A DNA stretch of 64,000 bases from Rhizobium sp. 16-488-2b (lineage in GTDB: Bacteria; Pseudomonadota; Alphaproteobacteria; Rhizobiales; Rhizobiaceae). Location of the stretch: NCBI RefSeq assembly GCF_017741815.1, contig NZ_JAGHMF010000020.1, positions 62,001 through 126,000 of the forward strand. Reading direction: 5' to 3'. Of this stretch, positions 51,428 to 60,013 are shown piece after piece; within the stretch, counting starts at the first letter, position 1; every line of letters begins with the position of its first letter. The position numbers and the translations under genes were made by a program. Below the pieces are notes generated by a model. It did not search any database, had not been told where the DNA came from, and was given only the letters and a program-made list of their open reading frames with translations.

Positions 51428-53740
51428 TTACCCACGCCGCCTAAGCACATGCACCTCAGCGCTGTGCTGATGCTCGCCCTGCGCCAGCGTGAAATTGGCG
51501 AGCTGGCGGTCCATCTCGACCGCTTCGGTGGCAAGCAGATGGATGGCGGCCGTGCTTTCCTCGACCATCGCCGCATTCTGCTGCGTCATCTGATCGAGCT
51601 CGGCAACCGCCGTGTTGATCTGGCGCAGCGTTTCGGCTTCCTCGCGGGTGGCGTCCATGATCTCGCTGATCTGGCCGTTGATCGCCTCGACATGACCGCC
51701 GATACCAGTCAGCGCCACACCGGCCCGCTCGACCAGCGACACGCCGGCCTCAACCTCATGCGTGGATTTCTGCAGCAGATGCGAGATCTCCTTGGCGGCG
51801 CCCGACGAGCGCTGCGCAAGCTCGCGCACTTCCTGCGCCACGACCGCGAAGCCCTTGCCCGCCTCGCCGGCGCGTGCCGCTTCGACGCCGGCATTGAGCG
51901 CCAGCAGATTGGTCTGGAAAGCGATGGAATCGATGACCGAGATGATCGAGTTGATTTGCCGCGACGAGGCCTGGATCGCCTCCATGGCCGCGATCGTGTC
52001 GCGCATGATCTGGCCGGAGCCCGATGTCTCGCGCTTGGCGTCGCGGGCGATCCGCTCGGCCTCTTCGGCGCGCGCGAGCTGCGATCGGACCGACTGGGTA
52101 ATCGCATCGATAGCGCTTGCCGTCTCGGTGATCGACGCCGCCTGCCGCTCGGTGCGGCCGGCAAGATCATCCGAGCCGGCGCGCATCTCTTCCGAGCCCG
52201 AACGCACCGCCGCCGAATTGCCGCCGATCGCCGTCATCGTGTCGCTGAGCGTGGCCAGCGCCTGGTTGAAATTGTGGCGCAGCCCCTCGAGCTCGTTGGG
52301 GAAACGGCGGTCGATCTGATAGGCGAGGTCGCCGTTCGCCAGATGCAGGAGACCCTCGTCGATCGCCTCGACCACCTCCTGCAGCGTCTTGGCCTCCGCC
52401 TCGCGCTCGGCCATATGCTGCCGGCGGTCGCGGTCGGCGCGTTCGCGCGTCTCGGCGCTGGCAGCTTCCAGCGTGCGGCTGTCGATAAGCGATTGCTTGA
52501 AGCGGGCGAGCGCCTTGGCCATCGTGCCGATCTCGTCGTGGCGGTTCTGGCTGCCGATCTCGACCTCGAGATCACCATCGGCCACCGCACGCGTGACGCC
52601 GGCAAGCTTGGCGAGCGGCGAAAACAGCATCTTGGTGATGATCCCAGTCGCGATGGCCATGACCACGAGCACGCCGCAGCCGATCATCGTCAACAGCATC
52701 GCGATTTCAAGCGAACCGGCATTGATCTCGCTGAGACGCATGCTCTCGACCACGAGATAGCGCGCACCCTCGTAGTCAACGGGCTTCACATAGGCGCGCG
52801 CGGCGCCATCGGCGCGGCTAAAATCGTTGACCGACATAGCGGGATTGGCAAACGCATCCTTCAGGAAGGTGAAGGGCGCGGTATCGAGCGTCGCCAACCG
52901 GCCGGCCTCGTTGACCGTGACCGCCGACCCATCATCGGAAACAATCGCCGCCTGCGCGGTGCTTCCGGCAACGATGCCCTTGGAGAGGATGCTGGCGACG
53001 ACATCGTCGCGCACCCTAAACAGCATCACGCCCTTCGGCTGGCCGAGCTTGACCACGGGCACGGCATAGAAGATCGCCGACGCACCATTCGCATCCACCC
53101 GCAGACCCGAGAAGCCGGCGGGCGCGCCATCGTCGGTCGCCTTGGCGGTGTTTTCGATCGCCTTGGCAAAGGCAAGGCCGGCGCCGGTCGATTTCCACGC
53201 ATCCGACTTCAGGTTCTCGGCGAAATCGTCGTTTTTCTTGTAGGAATAGAGCACGAAGCCATCGAGATCGGCGATCAGCAGATCGCTGAACGGCGTGTTC
53301 TGCAGATCGCGCGCCACCTCGCCCTGGGTCTTCTCATGGTTGGAATAATAGAACCCGCTCGGCGCATCCGGCTTCACCAGCTTCTCGCGCTCGCCGGCCG
53401 GGTTCGGATTGTCGGTGATGAACACCTTCTTGAGCTCGGCGCGGACGTCGCCCGAGGTCTTCTCGATGGTCTTCCAGCCGCTCTTCAGGCTGGTGATCGA
53501 CATCTGCAGCGCCTCGATGCGGGCGATCGAATTGGCCTGGTTTTCCAGCTGCGCCAGCTGATCATGCAGCATGTCGCCGCGAAAGATCAGCACGCTCTCC
53601 TTGGCCTTCAGCGCCTGCTCGCCGGAAATGCGGCTGCTGGCGAAATAGGCGAGACAGTTGATGGCGGCGATCGACAGCGCCGTCAGCAGAATGAAAGTAG
53701 CAATGACCTTGAAGGACAGCGACTGGAATCTCTGAATCAT
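51428..53740 (-). CDS. Methyl-accepting chemotaxis protein
   Basis: 770 residues from [20 protein letters not shown]. An N-terminal span, a large periplasmic ligand domain (about 35-335, dCache/PDC-like by its length and pattern), a second span at about 345-370, two HAMP regions ([20 protein letters not shown]; later [20 protein letters not shown]) and a signalling domain with the hairpin tip [20 protein letters not shown]. It reports to CheA/CheW. The Glu-rich coiled coil carries candidate methylation sites. The ligand is unknown. Confidence 0.95.
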   Translation of the reverse strand: MIQRFQSLSFKVIATFILLTALSIAAINCLAYFASSRISGEQALKAKESVLIFRGDMLHDQLAQLENQANSIARIEALQMSITSLKSGWKTIEKTSGDVRAELKKVFITDNPNPAGEREKLVKPDAPSGFYYSNHEKTQGEVARDLQNTPFSDLLIADLDGFVLYSYKKNDDFAENLKSDAWKSTGAGLAFAKAIENTAKATDDGAPAGFSGLRVDANGASAIFYAVPVVKLGQPKGVMLFRVRDDVVASILSKGIVAGSTAQAAIVSDDGSAVTVNEAGRLATLDTAPFTFLKDAFANPAMSVNDFSRADGAARAYVKPVDYEGARYLVVESMRLSEINAGSLEIAMLLTMIGCGVLVVMAIATGIITKMLFSPLAKLAGVTRAVADGDLEVEIGSQNRHDEIGTMAKALARFKQSLIDSRTLEAASAETRERADRDRRQHMAEREAEAKTLQEVVEAIDEGLLHLANGDLAYQIDRRFPNELEGLRHNFNQALATLSDTMTAIGGNSAAVRSGSEEMRAGSDDLAGRTERQAASITETASAIDAITQSVRSQLARAEEAERIARDAKRETSGSGQIMRDTIAAMEAIQASSRQINSIISVIDSIAFQTNLLALNAGVEAARAGEAGKGFAVVAQEVRELAQRSSGAAKEISHLLQKSTHEVEAGVSLVERAGVALTGIGGHVEAINGQISEIMDATREEAETLRQINTAVAELDQMTQQNAAMVEESTAAIHLLATEAVEMDRQLANFTLAQGEHQHSAEVHVLRRRG

Positions 53741-53983
53741 GGAAAAACTCGAACCCCTTCCGGAACGGCTGATAGCGACGGGGCTGGCGCCCCGCAGGCA
53801 GGCCTGAAAACAGAACACGGGGAGCCTTCACTCAAGAAAGCTGGCTCCTCTCATCTCTTGTGGATCATAAGTTACCGAGGGAATTTAAATTCACGTAAAT
53901 GAGCCCTGACAAAAACACCGGGATGTTTTTGTTTTGTTCACATATCGATGGCAGTTATCGCTGATCTGCAATAGGATTACCGC

Positions 53984-54496
53984 ATGCAAAGCGCGATTCG
54001 TATCATCGGCATCGACCCCGGCCTGCGCCGCACCGGCTGGGGCGTCATCGAGACGCTGGGCAATTCGCTGCGCTTCGTCGCTTCCGGCACGGTCACATCC
54101 GATGGCGACATGGACCTCGCTTCGCGCCTGTGCCAGCTGCACGACGGCCTTGCCGACGTCGTACACGTCCATCAGCCCGACGAAGCCGCCGTCGAGCAGA
54201 CCTTCGTCAACAAGGACGCCGTCGCGACGCTGAAGCTCGGCCAGGCCCGCGGCATCGCCATGCTGGTCCCCGCCCGCGCCGGGCTGCAGGTTTCGGAATA
54301 TGCGCCGAATGCGGTGAAGAAGGCGGTGATCGGCGTCGGCCACGCCGAGAAGAAGCAGATCCACATGATGCTGAAGATCCTGATGCCGAAGGCCGAGTTC
54401 AAGGGCGACGACGCCGCCGATGCACTCGCCATCGCCATCTGCCACGCCCACAACCGCGGCGGCGCCCGCATGCGCATGGCAGCGCTCGCCGGCTAG
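53984..54496 (+). CDS. ruvC: Holliday junction endonuclease RuvC
   Basis: 170 residues. The RNase H-like catalytic acids are all seen: Asp11 ([12 protein letters not shown]), Glu in [11 protein letters not shown], and the Asp pair in [15 protein letters not shown]. RuvC cuts four-way junctions in the RuvAB complex during recombinational repair. It is first of the ruv genes here; a VapBC pair follows 54 bases later, before ruvA. Confidence 0.98.
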   Translation: MQSAIRIIGIDPGLRRTGWGVIETLGNSLRFVASGTVTSDGDMDLASRLCQLHDGLADVVHVHQPDEAAVEQTFVNKDAVATLKLGQARGIAMLVPARAGLQVSEYAPNAVKKAVIGVGHAEKKQIHMMLKILMPKAEFKGDDAADALAIAICHAHNRGGARMRMAALAG

Positions 54497-54529
54497 CTTG
54501 TTCTTGACTTGTTCTCATTTGGTGATAAG

Positions 54530-54550
54530 TAATACCTGAGAGGTATTACT
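54530..54550 (+). promoter_or_regulatory. Palindrome before the ruvC-ruvA VapBC module
   Basis: AGTAATACC-TGAG-AGGTATTACT-type dyad just upstream of the antitoxin ATG: AGTAATACCT and AGGTATTACT are inverted. It is the expected operator for autoregulation by an AbrB/PIN complex. Confidence 0.65.
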
Positions 54551-54814
54551 ATGCGTGTAACCGAAAAAGGCCAGGTGACGATCCCCAAGGAGATCCGCGA
54601 CCGATTGAACATCGGCCCGGGGTCGGAGGTGGATTTTGTCGCAGACGAGAAAGGTGCTCGGCTTGTGGTCGTCGCCGAAGGCAAATCCACATCGGACGAA
54701 GAATTCGCGACGTGGCTGAAAAGCGTTTCGGGTACGTTCGATACGCTCGGCATGACCACCGACGAATATATGGAATGGCTGAGGGGGCCGCGCGATGACC
54801 TCGGTCCTCGTTGA
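54551..54814 (+). CDS. AbrB-type antitoxin (VapB-like), between ruvC and ruvA
   Basis: 87 residues. The swapped-hairpin AbrB DNA-binding fold is clear: MRVTEKGQVTIPKEIRDRLN and a strand-rich continuation to about residue 45. The acidic C-terminal tail (EEFATWLKSVSGTFDT, DEYMEWLRG) would wrap the toxin. It overlaps the toxin start by 20 bases. Its dyad-rich upstream region (GTAATACCTGAGAGGTATTAC, near 54530-54550) is a likely self-operator. Confidence 0.92.
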   Translation: MRVTEKGQVTIPKEIRDRLNIGPGSEVDFVADEKGARLVVVAEGKSTSDEEFATWLKSVSGTFDTLGMTTDEYMEWLRGPRDDLGPR

Positions 54815-55214
54815 TACCAACGTCTTCATCGACGTTTTTGGGCCGGAAACGCAATTCAAGGAATGGTCGTCAGAGATGATTTTGAGGCTGCGCCCGCAAG
54901 CGCAGTTCGTTCTCACGCCGATTGTCTGGGCCGAATTGGCAAGCATGGCGCCGAGTGAGGATCAGCTCATGTTCATGCTGGCGCGTCTTAATCTGGTGCG
55001 CGAATCGGTGCCCTTTCCTGCGGCCTATCAGGCCGGACTGGCCCATATCGCCTACCGCCGCGCCGGCGGCGCGCGCGAACGCACCCTGCCCGATTTCCTG
55101 ATCGGCGCGCATGCGTCCGTTCGCTCCCATCGCCTGCTCACCCGCGATCCCGGACGTTACCGGGCCTATTTTCCGGCGCTCGACCTCATCACGCCCGAAA
55201 CCCATCCCATCTGA
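54795..55214 (+). CDS. PIN-domain toxin (VapC-like), between ruvC and ruvA
   Basis: 139 residues. PIN-domain acids: Asp in [12 protein letters not shown], Glu in [11 protein letters not shown], Asp in [11 protein letters not shown] and Asp in [10 protein letters not shown]. VapC toxins cleave tRNA or rRNA. It starts inside the antitoxin gene (20-base overlap) and ends 25 bases before ruvA, so it appears to be transcribed with the ruv genes. Confidence 0.92.
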   Translation: MTSVLVDTNVFIDVFGPETQFKEWSSEMILRLRPQAQFVLTPIVWAELASMAPSEDQLMFMLARLNLVRESVPFPAAYQAGLAHIAYRRAGGARERTLPDFLIGAHASVRSHRLLTRDPGRYRAYFPALDLITPETHPI

Positions 55215-55239
55215 ACTCTTAACCGGCGGACCACCAAAC

Positions 55240-55857
55240 ATGATCGGCAAGCTCAAAGGCACCATCGACGAAATCGGCGACGACTATGTGCTCGTCGACG
55301 TGCACGGCGTCTGCTACGTCGCCCATTGCTCGGCGCGCACCCTGTCGCGCATCGGCTCGGTGGGCGAGGCCTGCATTCTCTTCATCGAGACCTATGTGCG
55401 CGAAGACCAGCTGAAGCTCTTCGGCTTCATGACCGCGCTCGAGCGCGAATGGTTCAACCTGCTGCAGAGCGTCCAGGGCGTCGGCTCCAAGGTCGCCCTT
55501 GCAGTGCTTTCGACGCTGACGCCTGGCGAACTCGCCAACGCCATCGCCCTGCAGGACAAGACATCGATCTCCCGCGCCAACGGCGTCGGCCCCAAGGTCG
55601 CGGTCCGCGTCGTCACCGAACTCAAGAACAAGGCCCCCGCCTTCGCCGGCGAGGCATCGGCCAATATCGGCCTCAAGCAGGAACTCGGCGAAGGCATCGC
55701 CTCCGCCCCTGTCGCCGACGCCGTCTCGGCCCTCACCAACCTCGGCTACAGCAGAGACCAGGCCGCCAACGCCGTTGCCGCCGCGATGAAGACCGCAGGG
55801 GAAGGCGCTGACAGCGCCAAGCTGATCCGGTTGGGGCTGAAGGAGTTGTCGCGGTGA
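55240..55857 (+). CDS. ruvA: Holliday junction DNA helicase subunit RuvA
   Basis: 205 residues from [20 protein letters not shown]. The OB fold is followed by helix-hairpin-helix repeats ([39 protein letters not shown]) and a C-terminal UBA-like domain ([20 protein letters not shown]). RuvA binds Holliday junctions and loads RuvB. Longer frames overlap the PIN toxin and are rejected. Confidence 0.98.
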   Translation: MIGKLKGTIDEIGDDYVLVDVHGVCYVAHCSARTLSRIGSVGEACILFIETYVREDQLKLFGFMTALEREWFNLLQSVQGVGSKVALAVLSTLTPGELANAIALQDKTSISRANGVGPKVAVRVVTELKNKAPAFAGEASANIGLKQELGEGIASAPVADAVSALTNLGYSRDQAANAVAAAMKTAGEGADSAKLIRLGLKELSR

Positions 55858-55916
55858 TTGGCTGGAGGCCGGTTTGCAACTACTATTGATGCACTCGACC
55901 GAAAGAGGCTTCAACG

Positions 55917-56219
55917 ATGAGCGCTTTGACAAAATTGAGTTCGAAGGGACAGCTTACCATCCCGAAGGGAATTCAGGAGGAGCTGGACATCGCGCCGGGT
56001 ACCGAATTCTACCTGACGGTTGAAGACGGCAAGCTGTTGGCGACACCGAAGCGCACGCCCGTACCAACCACGAAAAGATTGATGGATTTCGCAGGAATTC
56101 TCGGCAAGCCTCCCAATGGCCGGAGCTTGAGCTTGGAGGACATCGATGAGGCCATCATGAACGCGGTGGCCGAGGACGAGGAGCGTATCCAGCGGGAATG
56201 GCGCGAAGGTCGTAAATGA
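55917..56219 (+). CDS. AbrB-type antitoxin (VapB-like), between ruvA and ruvB
   Basis: 100 residues with an AbrB domain (TKLSSKGQLTIPKGIQEELD, then FYLTVEDGKLLATPKRTP) and an acidic helical tail (LEDIDEAIMNAVAEDEERIQ) for toxin binding. It overlaps the following PIN gene by 4 bases. It differs clearly from the antitoxin between ruvC and ruvA, so the two modules are not a recent tandem duplication. Confidence 0.92.
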   Translation: MSALTKLSSKGQLTIPKGIQEELDIAPGTEFYLTVEDGKLLATPKRTPVPTTKRLMDFAGILGKPPNGRSLSLEDIDEAIMNAVAEDEERIQREWREGRK

Positions 56220-56614
56220 TCGGGATCGACACGAACATCCTCCTTCGGTTTCTTCTGGACGACGAGCCGGCGCAAGGCGCGATGGCGCGACAGTTCATGT
56301 CCGAGCGAACTGCTGACGACCCGGCATATGTCAGCGCAGTCGTGCTCGCCGAAACAATCTGGTTGCTCAACCGACGTCTTGGTTACTCCACGTCGGAAAT
56401 CGCGACGGTCTTGGGGCTGCTTGCGCAAACCGATGAGATCGTTGTCGAGCATTCAAAAGAGTTGAAGCTTTTGGCCGCCGACACACCCCGACCGATCGCC
56501 GACATCGCTGACTATCTTGTCGTCTGGGCCGCCGCGAATGCGGGCTGCGCCAAAACCTTTACCTTCGACCGCAAGGCCGCCCGCAAAATTCCCGGAATGG
56601 AACTTCTCGCATGA
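56216..56614 (+). CDS. PIN-domain toxin (VapC-like), between ruvA and ruvB
   Basis: 132 residues. PIN acids: Asp in [14 protein letters not shown], Glu in [13 protein letters not shown], Asp in [14 protein letters not shown], and a final [10 protein letters not shown]. This variant begins MIGIDTN, a different subgroup from the PIN protein at 54795. Its stop overlaps the ruvB start by 4 bases (ATGA), so it is translationally coupled into ruvB. Confidence 0.92.
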   Translation: MIGIDTNILLRFLLDDEPAQGAMARQFMSERTADDPAYVSAVVLAETIWLLNRRLGYSTSEIATVLGLLAQTDEIVVEHSKELKLLAADTPRPIADIADYLVVWAAANAGCAKTFTFDRKAARKIPGMELLA

Positions 56615-57651
56615 CCGACAACGCCCGCCTCATCACCCCGGAAAAACGCGGCGAGGACTTCGACTCGACGCTGCGGCCGCAGTCGCTCGACGAGTTCACC
56701 GGCCAGGCTGAGGCCCGCGCCAATCTGAAGATCTTCATCGAGGCGGCGAAGAACCGTGGCGAGGCGCTCGATCACGTGCTTTTCGTCGGCCCACCCGGCC
56801 TCGGCAAGACGACGCTCGCGCAGATCATGGCCAAGGAACTCGGCGTCAACTTCCGCTCGACATCAGGCCCGGTCATCGCCAAGGCCGGCGATCTCGCGGC
56901 GCTGCTCACCAATCTCGAGGAGCGCGACGTGCTCTTCATCGACGAGATCCATCGTTTGAGCCCCGCCGTCGAGGAAATTCTCTATCCTGCGATGGAAGAC
57001 TTCCAGCTCGATCTGATCATCGGCGAAGGCCCTGCCGCGCGCTCGGTGAAGATTGACCTGTCGAAGTTCACGCTGGTCGCCGCCACCACCCGTCTCGGCC
57101 TTCTGACGACGCCGCTGCGCGACCGCTTCGGCATCCCGGTGCGCCTGTCCTTCTACACCGTCGAGGAACTGGAACTGATCGTGCGCCGCGGCGCCCGGCT
57201 GATGAACCTGCCGATGACCGACGAAGGCGCCCGCGAGATAGCGCGGCGCGCCCGCGGCACCCCCCGCATTGCCGGCCGCCTGCTCCGCCGCGTGCGCGAT
57301 TTCGCCGAGGTCGCGAGAGCCGAAGCTGTCACTCGCGAGATCGCCGACGAGGCGCTGACCCGGCTCTTGGTCGACAATCTCGGCCTCGACCAGCTCGACA
57401 AGCGCTATCTGAACATGATCGCGGTGAATTTCGGCGGCGGCCCCGTCGGCATCGAGACGATCGCAGCCGGGCTTTCCGAGCCGCGCGACGCGATCGAGGA
57501 TATCATCGAGCCCTACATGATCCAGCAGGGCTTCATCCAGCGCACCCCGCGCGGCCGCGTCCTGACCGCCACCGCCTGGAAACATCTCGGCATGCAGCCG
57601 CCGAAGGATCTCGAAGCCGCGCAGTTCCGCCTGTTCCAGCAGGACGATTGA
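56611..57651 (+). CDS. ruvB: Holliday junction branch migration ATPase RuvB
   Basis: 346 residues. AAA+ motor with Walker [10 protein letters not shown], Walker [10 protein letters not shown], and the RuvB pattern [16 protein letters not shown] and [21 protein letters not shown]-terminal winged helix ([17 protein letters not shown]). It drives branch migration with RuvA. Its ATG overlaps the stop of the PIN toxin, so it depends on the toxin frame for coupled translation. Confidence 0.98.
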   Translation: MTDNARLITPEKRGEDFDSTLRPQSLDEFTGQAEARANLKIFIEAAKNRGEALDHVLFVGPPGLGKTTLAQIMAKELGVNFRSTSGPVIAKAGDLAALLTNLEERDVLFIDEIHRLSPAVEEILYPAMEDFQLDLIIGEGPAARSVKIDLSKFTLVAATTRLGLLTTPLRDRFGIPVRLSFYTVEELELIVRRGARLMNLPMTDEGAREIARRARGTPRIAGRLLRRVRDFAEVARAEAVTREIADEALTRLLVDNLGLDQLDKRYLNMIAVNFGGGPVGIETIAAGLSEPRDAIEDIIEPYMIQQGFIQRTPRGRVLTATAWKHLGMQPPKDLEAAQFRLFQQDD

Positions 57652-57699
57652 CGGAACCGCGCCCCACTTCGTGCATTGGCATCTCGAAAGGAGATCGTT

Positions 57700-57918
57700 A
57701 TGCAGAAGTACCGCATCGGCACTGGTGTCGAATGGAAATGGGGCAAGGGAACCGGGACCGGCAAGATCAAGGAGAGCTTCACCGACGACGTCGAGCGTAC
57801 GATCGAAGGTGCGGTCATCAAGCGGAAGGCGAGCAGCGAGGAGCCGGCCTATCTGATCGAGCAGGAAGACGGCGGCAAGGTGCTGAAGAGCCATTCCGAG
57901 CTGAAGAAATCCGGCTGA
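57700..57918 (+). CDS. DUF2945 (HVA1/TUDOR-like) small protein
   Basis: 72 residues from MQKYRIGTGVEWKWGKGTGT. The small barrel pattern (VEWKWGKGTGTGKIKESFTD, PAYLIEQEDGGKVLKSHSEL) matches DUF2945, sometimes called hypervirulence-associated TUDOR domain. AAAGGAG precedes the ATG. Function unknown; possibly nucleic-acid-binding. Confidence 0.85.
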   Translation: MQKYRIGTGVEWKWGKGTGTGKIKESFTDDVERTIEGAVIKRKASSEEPAYLIEQEDGGKVLKSHSELKKSG

Positions 57919-57970
57919 CGGCAGCCTAAAGGCCTGCATGCCCCAGCCGTCGCAACGAGGAGGACATGCC

Positions 57971-58534
57971 GTGACGGTTTTCGACCCCATCCGATCCTTC
58001 CGCAAGCTCGCCTATAACAACGCGCTCGCCAATCACCGCCTGCACATGGCCTGCGCGCTGTTGCAGCCCGGCGAGTTCGAAGCGCCGCGCGTGAGCTTCT
58101 TCCCGTCGATCAAGGCGACACTGAATCATATCCTGACGGTGGACTGGTTCTATGTCGATGCGCTGGAGGGTGGCATACTGGGGCCGCAGGCCTGGGCGGT
58201 CGAGGAGCCCTGCCCTGATATCGCGAGCCTTGCCGCCGAGCAGAAATCCGTCGATGCAAGATTGGTGACGCTCGCCGAAGCGCTCTCCCCGCAGAAGCTG
58301 ATCTCGACCGTCGAGATCCATCGCGGCGAACGCATTCAGCGGGAGCGAATGGAGGATGTGCTCGCTCATCTCTTCCAGCACCAGACGCATCATCGCGGCC
58401 AGGTGCATGCCATGCTGGCGGGCACCAGCGTGAAGCCGCCGCAGCTCGATGAATTCATCGTCGCCGACGATGCCAGGTTCCGGGGCGACGAGATCGCCGC
58501 CCTCGGATGGAGCGAAGCACGGATTATGGACTAG
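57971..58534 (+). CDS. DinB-family metalloprotein
   Basis: 187 residues from a GTG start with AGGAGG 7 bases upstream (an ATG at 57938 lacks one). The four-helix DinB fold is indicated by the metal histidines in LNHILTVDWFY and HHRGQVHAML. In the family, DinB/YfiT proteins are metal-binding, thiol-transferase-like enzymes; the substrate is unknown. Confidence 0.88.
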   Translation: MTVFDPIRSFRKLAYNNALANHRLHMACALLQPGEFEAPRVSFFPSIKATLNHILTVDWFYVDALEGGILGPQAWAVEEPCPDIASLAAEQKSVDARLVTLAEALSPQKLISTVEIHRGERIQRERMEDVLAHLFQHQTHHRGQVHAMLAGTSVKPPQLDEFIVADDARFRGDEIAALGWSEARIMD

Positions 58535-58632
58535 AGCAATTCCAGGAAAAGTGCGAAGCGGTTTTCCGTCCGGAATTGCGTGAGAACAAAGAGTAGAGCA
58601 GTCCGCGATTCGAAGAAAAGCGGAACTGCTCT
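58533..58632. repeat. Rhizobial short palindromic repeats
   Basis: Two adjacent copies of an AGAGCAATTCC / GCAATTC-type repeat: one at about 58533-58581 (AGAGCAATTCCAGGAAAAG, then CGGTTTTCCGTCCGGAATTG), the other at about 58594-58632 (AGAGCAGTCCGC to GCGGAACTGCTCT). Repeats of this form are frequent between genes in Rhizobiales. No gene is contained. Confidence 0.75.
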
Positions 58633-60013
58633 AATCCTGCAGCCGCGCCTTCAGCCCGTCGATGATCGTCTTGCTGAGCAGCGCGTAGTTTTCGTCGAAG
58701 TGGTGGTCGCCGGCGAGCGCGATGACATCGACGCCGCTGTCCTTCAGATCCGGGCAGGCAACCTCGTCGTCATCTTCCTTGCCGTAAACGCACTGGACGA
58801 TCTTCGGATCGACGGCCTTCAGATCGGCCACCGGATCGCCGCCGGCGCCTTCGGTCTTGGCGCCGAGCCAGCCCATGACGGAGATCTGGTAATCGACCTC
58901 GTGCGAGAGCGACAGCAGCGAAATCTGCGCGACGGCGCTCTTTGCCGCCGGCTTCAGCCGCGAGAAGGCGGCCGGCACGACATCGGCGCCGAAGGAATAG
59001 CCGACCAAGAGAACATGCTTGACCTTCCACTGCTTGCGGTAGAGCTCGATGATCTTGCCGAGATCGTCGGCGGTTTCCTGAGGCTTACGCTCCGACCAGA
59101 AGTAATGCAGCGAATCCACGCCGACGACGGGAATGCCCTGTTTCTGCAGCGCCGCACCCACTTCCTTGTCGATATCGCGCCAGCCGCCATCGCCGGAATA
59201 GATGATCGCCATCGTGTCGAAAGCAGGCTTGGCGTCGAGGATCGTTAGCGGCAGCCCGAGTGGATTGTCGGCATTGCCGGATGCGGCGATCAGGTCGTCG
59301 AGCGTACTGCTCAGCGTCGTCTGCGCATCATCCTGGGACTCGCGAATGTCGATGTCCGAATGCGCCTTCTTCAGCTCCTCCGCATGCGCGCGGCCGTCCT
59401 TGTCGGCATTGGGCGTGAAGGCGGCAATGATGGGATCGGGCAGCGCGATGTCGCTGAGACCATAGATCATCCGGTCTCCGACCGTCTTCTTCTTGGCCGG
59501 CGTGCAAAGCTGCTGCGTCAGCGGAATACCCGCCAGCGGATCGATCGCCAAAGTCTGGCCGATGGTCGCATCCGGCGTCTGCGCGGCGATTGCCAGCGCC
59601 AGCGCCCCGCCCTCGCCGATGCCGGCGACAACAGGCAGGTGATACGGGCTGTTGCCGGCGGCGCGCTGCACCTGCTGGCTGAGCGACTCGATATCGGAGA
59701 CCAGATAGATGCAGCCGTCATTATCGCTGACATCGTATTTACGCAGAGCATCGATATAGGACGGGAAGTCGACGCCGATGACAACGGCACCCTCGCCCAC
59801 CAGCCGGTCGGCCTCCGTCTTCTCCTTGTCGCCCCAGCCCGCGGCATCCGAGATCAGCATCACGGCGCCCTTCACGTCGCCGTCAGGCAGGAAGATGTGC
59901 GGCGACGGGATGAGCCCGGTCTCGAACTCCTGCGTCGTCTCGTCGGCCGCATGTGCGGCGGGAATGGCGAGCGCCAGCGCAAAGGCGGCGGCCAGAATGT
60001 GTCTTTTCATCAT
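58631..60013 (-). CDS. acvB: Periplasmic lysyl-phosphatidylglycerol hydrolase AcvB (VirJ family)
   Basis: 460 residues from MMKRHILAAAFALALAIPAA with a Sec signal cleaved after AHA. Two alpha/beta-hydrolase-like halves, the second with the nucleophile motif GYSFGAD, and Asp/His late in the chain (ALAGDHHFDENYALL). AcvB is a chromosomal virulence protein in Agrobacterium and a lysyl-PG hydrolase in the lpiA-acvB operon of rhizobia. Its start overlaps the lpiA stop (ATGATGA). Confidence 0.93.
   Translation of the reverse strand: MMKRHILAAAFALALAIPAAHAADETTQEFETGLIPSPHIFLPDGDVKGAVMLISDAAGWGDKEKTEADRLVGEGAVVIGVDFPSYIDALRKYDVSDNDGCIYLVSDIESLSQQVQRAAGNSPYHLPVVAGIGEGGALALAIAAQTPDATIGQTLAIDPLAGIPLTQQLCTPAKKKTVGDRMIYGLSDIALPDPIIAAFTPNADKDGRAHAEELKKAHSDIDIRESQDDAQTTLSSTLDDLIAASGNADNPLGLPLTILDAKPAFDTMAIIYSGDGGWRDIDKEVGAALQKQGIPVVGVDSLHYFWSERKPQETADDLGKIIELYRKQWKVKHVLLVGYSFGADVVPAAFSRLKPAAKSAVAQISLLSLSHEVDYQISVMGWLGAKTEGAGGDPVADLKAVDPKIVQCVYGKEDDDEVACPDLKDSGVDVIALAGDHHFDENYALLSKTIIDGLKARLQD

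Noticed and set aside
51115-51444. Possible 109-residue gene between the Tet-type transporter and the chemoreceptor
   Set aside because: No ribosome site, no recognisable pattern, and it runs into the 3' end of the chemoreceptor on the other strand. A TetR-type regulator was looked for here and not found.
51419-53902. 827-residue frame opposite the chemoreceptor gene
   Set aside because: It is the antisense shadow of a gene with clear HAMP and signalling motifs; the frame is Arg/His/Gly-rich with no recognisable domain. High GC third-position bias creates such long open frames.
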